A stretch of DNA of 64,000 bases, taken from CAMQRS01 sp964370645. Its GTDB lineage: Bacteria > Bacillota_I > Bacilli_A > Erysipelotrichales > Erysipelotrichaceae. The stretch covers positions 1 through 64,000 of the forward strand of contig CAYJJS010000004.1 in assembly GCA_964370645.1 (NCBI GenBank), given 5' to 3'. Position numbers and translations under genes: made by a program. Below the pieces are notes generated by a model. It was not told where the DNA came from. It searched no databases and saw only the letters and a list, made by a program, of their open reading frames with translations. Below, piece by piece: positions 1-8,528 of this stretch. Positions within the stretch are counted from its first letter, which is position 1. Each line of letters begins with the position of its first letter.

Positions 1-962
1 TATTCGCCTATACTCTCAGCACTCTCAAGCATATTTTCAATAAAAATCGCATATCCCTTGGTTGGATTTTCTGTTTGTACATGCGATACAGCACCAATTA
101 ATTTTTCATTTTGTACTATTGGACTTCCTGACATCCCTTGTATAATTCCACCAGTTTTTTCTAGCAATTCTTTATCTATAATTTCTATTTCTAAACTTTG
201 CAACGTATTCCCTTCATTTATTTGATGGATATAAATTTCAAAAGGTTGTACCACATTTCCTTCAATCACTGTATACATCATTGCACTACCAACCTCAATA
301 TCTTCTATACTTCCCACTTCATAAAGTGTTTTTCTTACATCTTGTGATAGACTACCATGTATTCCATATTCAGAATTTTTCGTAATATCTCCAACACGCT
401 GCTCATATTGGATCTCACCTTCTTTTTTACCAACTTGTGTAGATGTACCTTTCGAAATTGCATGAATTTCACTCTCATATATAAATCCACTTTGCAACAC
501 CTCATTGCTTTCTTGACTAATTGCATGTGCTAATGCTGCATACTTATTTTCATCATAATAAGTAATGGTTCCAATCCCCTGTACTTGATCTTTAACATAC
601 AACCCACTCATAACCTTTCCTTCATTTAAGACTATAATAGTTGTTTGATATTCTCTTTGTTCACGTATATATGTAATCAATACTTCATTATATGCATTTG
701 TAAAATTAGCCAACGCCTGAGAAAATGAATCAATATCAATAACACTTGTTTCTTCCACCTTCACAATAACATCTTGTACTTGTAAACTAGCAGCATTATT
801 ATAGGTATTTGAATCGTAGTGTAAATCATAAAATCCACTTACAAGTACGCCATCATAAGTCGCTTGAATACCAATACTTTCTCCACCAATCTCTACTTCC
901 TCCGCATATATACATGTAAAAGTTGTCAGTATTAATACAATAACAATACTTAGTTTTTTCAT
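1..962 (-). CDS. spoIVB: SpoIVB-family serine peptidase, 3' end outside window
   Basis: The frame opens at ATG 960-962 behind a GGAGG-type site and stays open to the left edge, so the C-terminus is missing (about 320 residues seen). A hydrophobic N-terminal segment (residues 4-20) is a signal or anchor. A PDZ-like middle part follows. His146 lies in ALAHAIS and Ser278 in GMSGSPI, which match the catalytic His and Ser of the S55 family. SpoIVB is made in the forespore and signals across the intermembrane space to switch on pro-sigma-K processing. Its presence says the organism probably sporulates. In Bacilli and Clostridia spo0A usually follows directly, which would lie just left of this window. 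Confidence 0.9.
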   Translation of the reverse strand, partial: MKKLSIVIVLILTTFTCIYAEEVEIGGESIGIQATYDGVLVSGFYDLHYDSNTYNNAASLQVQDVIVKVEETSVIDIDSFSQALANFTNAYNEVLITYIREQREYQTTIIVLNEGKVMSGLYVKDQVQGIGTITYYDENKYAALAHAISQESNEVLQSGFIYESEIHAISKGTSTQVGKKEGEIQYEQRVGDITKNSEYGIHGSLSQDVRKTLYEVGSIEDIEVGSAMMYTVIEGNVVQPFEIYIHQINEGNTLQSLEIEIIDKELLEKTGGIIQGMSGSPIVQNEKLIGAVSHVQTENPTKGYAIFIENMLESAESIGE

Positions 963-1007
963 ATATTACCTCCACACATAGTATGGATGTAAACATAATA
1001 GACTATG

Positions 1008-1031
1008 TAAAAAAGTAGGGTTTCCCCTACT
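1008..1031 (-). terminator. Rho-independent terminator of the exchanger gene
   Basis: On the minus strand a 7-bp stem AGTAGGG/CCCTACT with a GAAA tetraloop is followed by a run of T. It overlaps the TAG stop of the exchanger gene. Confidence 0.9.
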
Positions 1032-1983
1032 ATACAATTAAAAAAGCAATATATGAAGCTAATATAGCTAGTGCACATAAACTTCTTACACCTTTATTTT
1101 TAGCCTTTAATACTCCAATTACAAGCAATGATGCTGCAATACCAAAAACTAATAAATTAAATGTTTTAGGATCACTGTAATCATAAACACCTTTTCCAAA
1201 ATAGACAATATCTGTCATGGATAAAATCGTAAAGTTGAATAAGTTACTCCCAACAATATTACCAATCGCAATATTATAGTTTTTCATTTTAAATAATGCA
1301 TACGAACTAGATAATTCTGGAAGAGAAGTTGCAATACCAAGAAATAAAGCTCCAGCTAATCCTGTTCCTAAATTAAGCGCAGTAGAAATCTCATCTGTCA
1401 CATAAGTAATTAAAATACTTAATGTGATAATTCCTATACTCACTAATATAAAACGGAAAACAACCTGCTTTACACTCAACCCATCATCTTCCACATCTTC
1501 CTCTACCTCTCCATTATCACCATTTTCATCCGCTAAGTCTCGAATAGCGAAAATATAGATAATAATAATTAAGACCGATGCAATGGATATAGAAAATAAT
1601 GAAAAGCCTAACCATCCAATCATGTTACCTAACATTACCGCATAGATGGCAAATACATATAATGCTACCTTCACATGACTACTTGCAATTTTTGCCTTAT
1701 AAAAACCAGTAGTCGAAAATAATACAAGCGTTGCTAGTACACATAAATTAAACAAGTTACTACCTAAAATATTTCCAATACTCAAACCAGGACTATCTAA
1801 TAGTAGTGCTGAAGATAAACTTGTAAATACTTCAGGTAAAGAGGTTACTGCAGAAAGCATTACACCTCCAATGAATGCACCTGATAAAGATGTTTTCTTA
1901 TCTAATAAATCTACATATTTACTAGCTTTCATAGACAACCAAACAACTCCTGCTGCCAATGCCACATACTGAATATAAACCAT
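1030..1983 (-). CDS. Sodium/calcium-type exchanger (CaCA family)
   Basis: The 317-residue protein is almost all membrane segments. It has the duplicated alpha-repeats of the CaCA superfamily: TSLPE (47-51) with GNILGSNLFN (70-79) in the first half, and TSLPE with GNIVGSNLFN in the second. A strongly acidic loop (about residues 150-168) links the halves on the cytoplasmic side. The family exchanges Ca2+ or other divalent cations for Na+, K+ or H+ in the cell membrane. RBS AAGGAG lies 8 bases before ATG. The gene stands alone between two terminator-like hairpins. The upstream one belongs to a probable Mn2+ riboswitch, so the physiological substrate may be Mn2+ rather than, or besides, Ca2+. That last point is inference. 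Confidence 0.88.
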   Translation of the reverse strand: MVYIQYVALAAGVVWLSMKASKYVDLLDKKTSLSGAFIGGVMLSAVTSLPEVFTSLSSALLLDSPGLSIGNILGSNLFNLCVLATLVLFSTTGFYKAKIASSHVKVALYVFAIYAVMLGNMIGWLGFSLFSISIASVLIIIIYIFAIRDLADENGDNGEVEEDVEDDGLSVKQVVFRFILVSIGIITLSILITYVTDEISTALNLGTGLAGALFLGIATSLPELSSSYALFKMKNYNIAIGNIVGSNLFNFTILSMTDIVYFGKGVYDYSDPKTFNLLVFGIAASLLVIGVLKAKNKGVRSLCALAILASYIAFLIV

Positions 1984-2000
1984 AAAATTTCTCCTTTTCC

Positions 2001-2131
2001 AAAAAAAGACTCATAGATAACGCCACTGCGCTATCTATGAGTCTCATCATTTAAGATAATACCAGATGTTTCCATCATGCTGTTGATATTACCACAAAAT
2101 TTTCATTTTGCTAATTACTCCCTCATAGGAT
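2001..2131 (-). promoter_or_regulatory. Probable yybP-ykoY (Mn2+) riboswitch with terminator platform
   Basis: Read on the minus strand. P1 is CTATGAG (2122-2128) pairing with CTCATAG (2035-2041). The conserved GGAGTA follows, then hairpin P2 (GCAAAAT-GAAA-ATTTTGT). P3 is a 9-bp stem (GGTAATATC/GGTATTATC) with a 7-nt bulge on its 5' side and an inner GATG-GAAA-CATC hairpin. The aptamer ends in GAGAC. The 3' strand of P1 is also the 3'-proximal half of a 13-bp terminator stem (2007-2019 with 2032-2044) followed by seven T. Closing P1 would therefore break the terminator and turn expression on, as in yybP-ykoY switches. The fold was drawn by hand. The P3 bulge sequence is not the best match to the family, so the family call is probable, not certain. 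Confidence 0.68.
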
Positions 2132-2139
2132 ACTTGTAA

Positions 2140-2168
2140 AGAGTACCACTATTTATAGTATGTGTCAA
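2140..2168 (-). promoter_or_regulatory. Candidate promoter of riboswitch-exchanger transcript
   Basis: TTGACA (2163-2168) lies 17 bases from TACTCT (2140-2145). The -35 is perfect and the -10 weak. It would start the transcript a few bases before P1 of the riboswitch. Confidence 0.45.
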
Positions 2169-2185
2169 TGTAAAAAAGTGTGAGC

Positions 2186-4819
2186 TTAATCATCCATTTC
2201 ACTAATCGCAGCCTGTGCAGCAGCTAGACGTGCAATAGGCACTCTAAATGGTGAACATGAAACATAGTTTAATCCCATATTGTGACAGAAGGCAATACTT
2301 GTTGGTTCTCCTCCATGTTCTCCACAAATTCCCATTTTAAGCATAGGCTTTACACTTCTTCCTGCATGAACCGCCATTTTCACTAATTTACCAACACCTT
2401 TTTGATCCAATCGTGCAAATGGATCTTGTTCATACACTTTCTTATCATAGTAATCCTTTAAGAATCCACCAGCATCATCTCTAGAGAATCCAAAAGTCAT
2501 CTGTGTTAAATCATTTGTACCAAATGAGAAGAAGTCCGCTTCAACTGCTATTTCATCAGCCAATAATGCCGCACGAGGGATTTCAATCATTGTACCTACT
2601 TGATATGACAATGTCATATTGTGCTCTGCTAATAAGGCATCTGCAACCTCACAGACAACCTCTTTCACGTACTTTAATTCCTCTGCATCTCCAACTAGAG
2701 GAATCATTATTTCTGGTTTAATATCATACTCAGGATGTTCCTTGCTCACTTGAATTGCTGCTTCAATAACAGCTCTTGTTTGCATTTTCGCAATTTCTGG
2801 ATACGATATTGCCAATCTACATCCACGATGTCCCATCATTGGGTTAAACTCATGCAAGCTTTGTATGATGCCAATTAAATCTTCACTAGCCAATTGCATA
2901 TCTTGTGCTAGTGTTGTGATATCATAAGATGAAGTTGGTAAAAATTCATGCAAAGGTGGATCTAAGTAACGAATCGTTACTGGTCTAGATTGCATAACCT
3001 CATATATTTTCACGAAGTCTTCTCTTTGCATAGGTAACAATTTTGCTAATGCGTGTTCTCTTTGTTGTAGTGTTTTTGAAACAATCATCTCACGTATTGC
3101 TTTGATTCGCTCTCCCTCAAAAAACATATGTTCTGTACGTACTAATCCAATCCCTTCTGCACCAAACTCCACAGCTTGCTGTGCATCCTTTGGTGTATCT
3201 GCATTTGTTCTGACTTGTAGTTTTCGATACGTATCAGCCCATGACATAAACTTACTAAACTCACCACTAATTTGTGCATCAACCGTCTTAATTGCTTCTC
3301 CATACACATGCCCACTTGTTCCATCAATTGAAATGTAGTCATATTCTTTATACTTTTTACCTTGCACTATGAAAAATTTATTCTCACTATCTATTTTAAT
3401 ATCCCCACAACCTGAAACACAACAAATTCCCATACCTCTTGCAACTACTGCAGCATGACTTGTCATTCCTCCTCGTATTGTAAGAATACCTTTTGAAGCC
3501 GCCATTCCTTCAATATCTTCTGGACTTGTTTCTAGACGCACCAATATGACACGGTGTCCTTTTGCGGCATAATCGATAGCATCTTTTGCATGGAATACAA
3601 TTTGTCCTGTAGCAGCTCCAGGTGATGCAGCTAATCCAGTGGCGATAACCTCAGCCTGTTTTAAATGTTTTGGATCAAAAGTTGGATGTAAAAGAGCATC
3701 TAATTGATTTGGATTCACCATCATCACTGCCTCTTTTTCACTTAATATACCCTCATCCACTAAATCACACGCAATCTTCAAAGCTGCTTTTGCAGTACGT
3801 TTTCCATTTCTAGTTTGCAACATAAACAACTTTTCATTTTCAATGGTAAACTCCATATCTTGCATATCACGATAGTGCAATTCTAATTTTTTAGTAATCG
3901 CAACAAATTCATCATATATTTTAGGAAGAATAGATTGCAAATGAGAAATTTGCATCGGTGTACGAGTCCCTGCAACAACATCTTCTCCTTGTGCATTCAT
4001 TAAGAATTCCCCGAATAATTGATTTTCTCCATTTCCTGGATCTCGAGTAAACGCCACTCCAGTACCACTAGTTTCTCCCATATTACCAAAAACCATCATT
4101 TGTACATTCACTGCAGTCCCCCAACTACTAGGAATATCATTCATCTTACGATAATAAATTGCGCGTTCCGTATTCCATGACTTGAAAACTGCTTCCACGG
4201 CTTTAGCCAATTGATCTTTTGGATCACTGGGAAATTCACAATCCAATTGTGAATAATAAAATGCTTTAAATCGCAATACCATCTGTTTCAAATCTTCACT
4301 TGTTAGCTCTGTGTCCAACTTTACTTTTCGCTCCGCTTTAATATCATCAATAATTACTTCAAACTTTGACTTTGATAAACCCATAACTACATCCGCAAAC
4401 ATTTGAATAAATCGACGATACGAATCGTATGCAAAACGTTCATTATTCGTCAATTTTGCCAAACCTTCAACGACTTCATCATTCAAACCCAAATTTAAAA
4501 TAGTGTCCATCATTCCTGGCATACTCGCTCTTGCTCCACTTCTTACCGAAACAAGTAATGGGTTATTAGGATTTCCTAATTGTTTACCACTTTCTTCTTC
4601 TAGACGTGCTACATGCGTAAACACTTCATCCATAATCGAAGTTCGAATACTACACTTATTTTCATAATAATCACTACAAGCACTAGTACTAATCGTAAAT
4701 CCATAAGGAACTGGTAACCCCAGCGAAATCATTTCCGCTAAGTTAGCACCCTTCCCCCCTAATATGTTTTTCATTGTTCCATTACCTTCATGAAAATTAT
4801 ATACAAATTTCTCTACCAT
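2186..4819 (-). CDS. ppdK: Pyruvate, phosphate dikinase
   Basis: The 877-residue enzyme interconverts pyruvate + ATP + Pi and PEP + AMP + PPi in the cytosol. The full family length is present: N-terminal ATP-grasp domain (GGKGANLAEM at the start), central phosphohistidine domain with GGMTSHAAVVARGMG around His455, and C-terminal PEP/pyruvate TIM barrel with the GICGEHGGEP loop (Cys about 832). These positions match the well-studied clostridial enzyme. Start chosen at ATG 4819 behind AGGAGGG. A perfect cre box lies just upstream, so expression is probably carbon-catabolite controlled. No PPDK regulatory protein gene is adjacent. In anaerobes the enzyme can work in glycolysis with PPi or in gluconeogenesis. 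Confidence 0.97.
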   Translation of the reverse strand: MVEKFVYNFHEGNGTMKNILGGKGANLAEMISLGLPVPYGFTISTSACSDYYENKCSIRTSIMDEVFTHVARLEEESGKQLGNPNNPLLVSVRSGARASMPGMMDTILNLGLNDEVVEGLAKLTNNERFAYDSYRRFIQMFADVVMGLSKSKFEVIIDDIKAERKVKLDTELTSEDLKQMVLRFKAFYYSQLDCEFPSDPKDQLAKAVEAVFKSWNTERAIYYRKMNDIPSSWGTAVNVQMMVFGNMGETSGTGVAFTRDPGNGENQLFGEFLMNAQGEDVVAGTRTPMQISHLQSILPKIYDEFVAITKKLELHYRDMQDMEFTIENEKLFMLQTRNGKRTAKAALKIACDLVDEGILSEKEAVMMVNPNQLDALLHPTFDPKHLKQAEVIATGLAASPGAATGQIVFHAKDAIDYAAKGHRVILVRLETSPEDIEGMAASKGILTIRGGMTSHAAVVARGMGICCVSGCGDIKIDSENKFFIVQGKKYKEYDYISIDGTSGHVYGEAIKTVDAQISGEFSKFMSWADTYRKLQVRTNADTPKDAQQAVEFGAEGIGLVRTEHMFFEGERIKAIREMIVSKTLQQREHALAKLLPMQREDFVKIYEVMQSRPVTIRYLDPPLHEFLPTSSYDITTLAQDMQLASEDLIGIIQSLHEFNPMMGHRGCRLAISYPEIAKMQTRAVIEAAIQVSKEHPEYDIKPEIMIPLVGDAEELKYVKEVVCEVADALLAEHNMTLSYQVGTMIEIPRAALLADEIAVEADFFSFGTNDLTQMTFGFSRDDAGGFLKDYYDKKVYEQDPFARLDQKGVGKLVKMAVHAGRSVKPMLKMGICGEHGGEPTSIAFCHNMGLNYVSCSPFRVPIARLAAAQAAISEMDD

Positions 4820-4835
4820 AATTCCCTCCTAGGCG

Positions 4836-4850
4836 TGTTAACGCTTACAT
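4836..4850 (-). promoter_or_regulatory. cre (CcpA) box upstream of ppdK
   Basis: The minus strand reads ATGTAAGCGTTAACA, which matches the cre consensus WTGNAARCGNWWWCA at all 15 positions. It lies between a TATAAT-type -10 (4857-4862) and the RBS, a position expected to block transcription. Confidence 0.8.
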
Positions 4851-4948
4851 AAACATATTATACCTAAATTTCCTAAAAGTTACTAGTGTATTAGTATCAC
4901 TAAAACAGGAAAGTACTCGACAGCATTTCTCTCAGTACACTTTTTATA

Positions 4949-4972
4949 TAAAAAAAAGCGCATTACGCGCTT
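4949..4972 (-). terminator. Terminator of amidohydrolase gene
   Basis: The minus strand has AAGCGC-GTAAT-GCGCTT followed by a run of T. It overlaps the stop codon. Confidence 0.8.
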
Positions 4973-6123
4973 ACTTTCTCATATACTTTTTTTCCATCAA
5001 TGATCGTTGTCACTACATTGCTAGCTACTTCAAAACAACATCCATCCATTACTACAATATCAGCATCTTTCCCTACTTCTAATGATCCTATACGATTTTC
5101 TAGTCCCATATGTCTTGCTGGATTGATTGTGATTGTTTTTAATGTATTAAATGCATCCAAACCCTCTTTCATGGCATACGCTGCACACAACGTTAGGTTT
5201 TCTTGTGGTATTACTGGTGCATCTGTAATAATACTTACATGACAACCAGCATCCACTAAATCTTTTACCGTTTTGAATGATTTGTTTACTAATTCGTACT
5301 TTGTAGCATGTCCAAGTGAAGGCCCTACCGCTAACATTACGTTTTCTTGTGCCAACTCTTCCACAATTAAGCTACCATCCGTTACATGCTCTAAAGTAAT
5401 TAATACATCAAATTCTTTAGCAATACGCAAAGCAGTGAAAATATCATTCGCTTGATGCGCATGTGCTTTCAAAGGAATTTCCTTACGTACTACTTTTAAT
5501 AAAGCATCTAACTTCATATCAAATGCAGGCATTTTGTTTACATCCCCTTGAGCAGCTTCAATCTTTGCATTATACTCTTTCGCTTTTGTTAACATTTCAC
5601 GTAACTTAGCTGCAGTACTCATTCTACTAAAATTGTTTTTATCTTTATATACACGTTTTGGGTTTTCACCAAAAGCACACTTCATAGCTGCATGTGCATC
5701 CATTAACATATCATCGATACGTTTTCCACAAGTCTTGAAACTAGCAAAAAAACCACCTAATACATTTGCACTACCAGGTCCACTACATACACTAGTAACT
5801 CCACCTTCATATGCATCGCGTAAAGTTTTATCCATTGGTTGAAACGCATCAATAGCACGTAAATGAGGTGTAATACTATCCGTCATTTCATTGTAATCTG
5901 TTCCTTCAAATCCGATTGCAGTTCCTGCTAATCCTAAATGTGAATGACAATCAATAAACCCTGGATACACATGCATTCCTTTTGCATCTAATACTTCCAT
6001 ACTTGCATCTACTGCAATATTCTCTTCCATTTTTACAATCTTTGTTCCATCTACAAGCACATCAATATTTCTTCCTTCTTCATGTACCGCATCAAACACT
6101 AATCCATTTTTCACTAATAACAT
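4963..6123 (-). CDS. Metal-dependent amidohydrolase
   Basis: This 386-residue protein belongs to the amidohydrolase superfamily, in the imidazolonepropionase-like branch. Metal ligands are visible in order: His60 and His62 (GFIDCHSHLG), His221/His223 (KAHAHQ), His246 (LEHVTDG) and Asp301 (ITDAPV). The flanking beta-sandwich ends with VGKDADIVVMDG near the C-terminus, as usual in the family. It is a cytosolic hydrolase of a cyclic amide, amine or peptide-like substrate; the substrate cannot be read from sequence. RBS GAGGAG precedes ATG 6123. It is a single-gene unit with its own terminator, between ppdK and the sucrose genes. Confidence 0.85.
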   Translation of the reverse strand: MLLVKNGLVFDAVHEEGRNIDVLVDGTKIVKMEENIAVDASMEVLDAKGMHVYPGFIDCHSHLGLAGTAIGFEGTDYNEMTDSITPHLRAIDAFQPMDKTLRDAYEGGVTSVCSGPGSANVLGGFFASFKTCGKRIDDMLMDAHAAMKCAFGENPKRVYKDKNNFSRMSTAAKLREMLTKAKEYNAKIEAAQGDVNKMPAFDMKLDALLKVVRKEIPLKAHAHQANDIFTALRIAKEFDVLITLEHVTDGSLIVEELAQENVMLAVGPSLGHATKYELVNKSFKTVKDLVDAGCHVSIITDAPVIPQENLTLCAAYAMKEGLDAFNTLKTITINPARHMGLENRIGSLEVGKDADIVVMDGCCFEVASNVVTTIIDGKKVYEKVSA

Positions 6124-6195
6124 ATAAATATCTCCTCTTTACCCTACATTTTATAACAAACACCACCTACAATTCAATATCTTTTCGCATAGACA

Positions 6196-6229
6196 TCAAA
6201 AAACATCATAAGTATTGAACTTATGATGT
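6196..6229 (-). terminator. Terminator of the scr operon
   Basis: An 11-bp perfect stem ACATCATAAGT/ACTTATGATGT with a 5-nt loop is followed on the minus strand by six T. It closes the scrA-scrB-scrK unit. Confidence 0.9.
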
Positions 6230-6237
6230 CTCTATTT

Positions 6238-7110
6238 TTATATGCATAGTGTTGCTAATGCTAGCGCACCACAAATCCCTGCATCATCCTGTAAAGCAGG
6301 ATATACGATGTAATCTTTGATCGCATCACTTGTAATTTCAGCTTTACTCACATATCCATTCAATTGTTGTTGTACATATTTGTGAATCATTGGAAATAAT
6401 TGCTGTTGATGCATAACTCCTCCACCTAGTATGATTTTTTCTGGTGACAAGGTTAAAATGTAAGTACTTAGTGCTTGTGCAATATAATATGCTTCTAAAT
6501 CCCAAGCAGGATGCTCAACATCTAACTCGCTTCCCTTTTTTCCCCATCTTGCCTCAATGGCAGGCCCAGCAGCCAATCCTTCTAGGCAACTTTCATGAAA
6601 GTTACAATGACACGTAAATGTATCATCCGCTCTTTTTTGAATTGGAATATGTCCCATCTCTGGATGCAATAAACCATGTACAAGTTCTCCTTGCACAATC
6701 GCTCCACCACCGATTCCTGTTCCAATAGTAAGGTATAATGCACTTTGTAACCCTTTTGCACTACCATACTTTAATTCACCTAAGGCAGCTCCATTTACAT
6801 CCGTGTCAAAAGCCATAGGAATATCATAGCGATCTTTCAATGCCTTCATAATATTATAGTTTGTCCACCCTTTTTTTGGAGTATTCGTGATATACCCATA
6901 TGTATCACTGTGAACATCTAAATCGATAGGCCCAAAACTTCCAACCCCCATTGCTTCTACTTTATGTTTATCAAAAAATGCAAATACATGTTGCATCGTC
7001 TCTTCTGGTGTTGTCGTTGCAAAACTATTACGTTCAAAAATATTTCCTTGTGCATCTCCAACTGCAACAATAAACTTTGTTCCACCTGCTTCAATAGCTC
7101 CTAATTTCAT
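6238..7110 (-). CDS. scrK: Fructokinase, ROK family
   Basis: The 290-residue protein phosphorylates fructose released by ScrB to fructose-6-phosphate. It has the N-terminal ATP motif AIEAGGTKF, the ROK signature TIGTGIGGGAIVQGELVHG and the zinc site CHCNFHESCLEGLAAGP typical of ROK fructokinases. Its ATG overlaps the scrB stop (ATGA), so translation is probably coupled. It is the last gene of the operon and is followed by a strong terminator. Confidence 0.92.
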   Translation of the reverse strand: MKLGAIEAGGTKFIVAVGDAQGNIFERNSFATTTPEETMQHVFAFFDKHKVEAMGVGSFGPIDLDVHSDTYGYITNTPKKGWTNYNIMKALKDRYDIPMAFDTDVNGAALGELKYGSAKGLQSALYLTIGTGIGGGAIVQGELVHGLLHPEMGHIPIQKRADDTFTCHCNFHESCLEGLAAGPAIEARWGKKGSELDVEHPAWDLEAYYIAQALSTYILTLSPEKIILGGGVMHQQQLFPMIHKYVQQQLNGYVSKAEITSDAIKDYIVYPALQDDAGICGALALATLCI

Positions 7111-8528
7111 ATGTTCTCCTCTATTTCAATTGCATTGATTAAATACCCTTCAAAGGAATAATGACTCGCTTTGGTATGTATCTTTGTGCAAGTATCATAA
7201 ATTCTTGTACTCATTGTTTTCACTCCATCATTAATAAATATTTCTAAAGAAGAAATATCCGAATAGATTTCAATACAATGAACACAATCCACTTCATAAT
7301 GTGCAACATCTCTTCCAAAGCCATGTACATCCATGTGTAGGCTTAATACACCTTCATTATACACTAACTTTGTATTTGTACGTAATGTAATTTCAAAGTC
7401 TTGACACATTTCAAACATCCACTTTGCACGATATGCATTATGCTTTAGGTTCGTTCCTTCATGAAACGCTTCACCATATAAATCTTGCATTTCTACAATG
7501 GCTCTTTGACACAGCATTCCCTCTTTCACATACAACTCTCTTGGTATAGTAAGTGTATGCTGCCATCCATCTAGTGTTGTTGGATTTGTATAATCCACAT
7601 CTGGTAATCCCATCCATCCAATTAAAATTTGTCTACCGTTTGCATCTTTAAAAGATTGCGGAGCATAGAAATCAAACCCCAAATCCATCTCTTCAAAAAC
7701 ACCTACCATTGAATGATTTAAAAAATCAGTAGGAATATGAAAGTATCCATTTTGATATATTCGTTCATATTTATACCCCTGTGTAGTTACCCCTTGTGGA
7801 CAAGTAATCAAAAATAGTTGATTATCTATTTCTATTAAATCTGGACATTCCCACATATAACCAAATTTCTCTTCACTTCTCAATGTTGTAACATACTCAA
7901 ATGTATCTAAATCCGTAGATGCATAAAGTAACACACAACCAATATCCATTTTATCTCGAGCACCCAGCACCATGTAGTATGTATCTTTTATCTTCGTTAC
8001 TTTTGGATCACGCACATGGCATGTCATATCCTTTGGATAATCTTCATTTTTAAACAAGCAAACTTTATTGCTCATTTGCTTACCATCTTTACTTGTGAAC
8101 ACAATAGTATTGTGTTCTCTTCCTTCATGGATATAATCGTAATCCCCTACTTTTTTCACATTTCCTGTGTAGAAATAGTAAATGGTATCATCCTTTACAA
8201 TCGCACTACCTGAATAAGCCCCACCTTGATCTTCTTGTACATCAGGGTATACTACCATTCCATTACTCTTATAATGTATAAAGTCATTAGTTTGAAAGTG
8301 CCCCCACCCTTTCAAACCATTGTGTACATCATTGGGAGCATATTGATAATAAATATGGTATGTCCCTTTATATTGTACCAATCCATTTGGATCATTCAAC
8401 CAACCAACTGGTGGCATTAAATGATACATTTGCTTATATATCCCCTTGTCATGATCTTTTAGCGCCTTTTTCGTATTTTCTTTATATTCATTCAAATTAA
8501 TCCAATTTGCAAACTTCACTTCCTTCAT
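7107..8528 (-). CDS. scrB: Sucrose-6-phosphate hydrolase, GH32
   Basis: Hydrolyses sucrose-6-phosphate to glucose-6-phosphate and fructose. From ATG 8528 it has 473 residues. GH32 motifs are all present: WLNDPNG with the nucleophile Asp46, RDP at about 173-175, and WECPD with the acid/base Glu227. I chose ATG 8528 over the GTG four codons upstream because an AAAGGTGG site fits the ATG. The start overlaps the end of scrA by 32 bases and the stop overlaps scrK by 4, so the three genes form one operon. Confidence 0.94.
   Translation of the reverse strand: MKEVKFANWINLNEYKENTKKALKDHDKGIYKQMYHLMPPVGWLNDPNGLVQYKGTYHIYYQYAPNDVHNGLKGWGHFQTNDFIHYKSNGMVVYPDVQEDQGGAYSGSAIVKDDTIYYFYTGNVKKVGDYDYIHEGREHNTIVFTSKDGKQMSNKVCLFKNEDYPKDMTCHVRDPKVTKIKDTYYMVLGARDKMDIGCVLLYASTDLDTFEYVTTLRSEEKFGYMWECPDLIEIDNQLFLITCPQGVTTQGYKYERIYQNGYFHIPTDFLNHSMVGVFEEMDLGFDFYAPQSFKDANGRQILIGWMGLPDVDYTNPTTLDGWQHTLTIPRELYVKEGMLCQRAIVEMQDLYGEAFHEGTNLKHNAYRAKWMFEMCQDFEITLRTNTKLVYNEGVLSLHMDVHGFGRDVAHYEVDCVHCIEIYSDISSLEIFINDGVKTMSTRIYDTCTKIHTKASHYSFEGYLINAIEIEENI

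Noticed and set aside
4820..4962. AT-rich leader of ppdK as a separate riboswitch
   Set aside because: It contains a -10 box, the cre box and the RBS but no stable aptamer-like fold.
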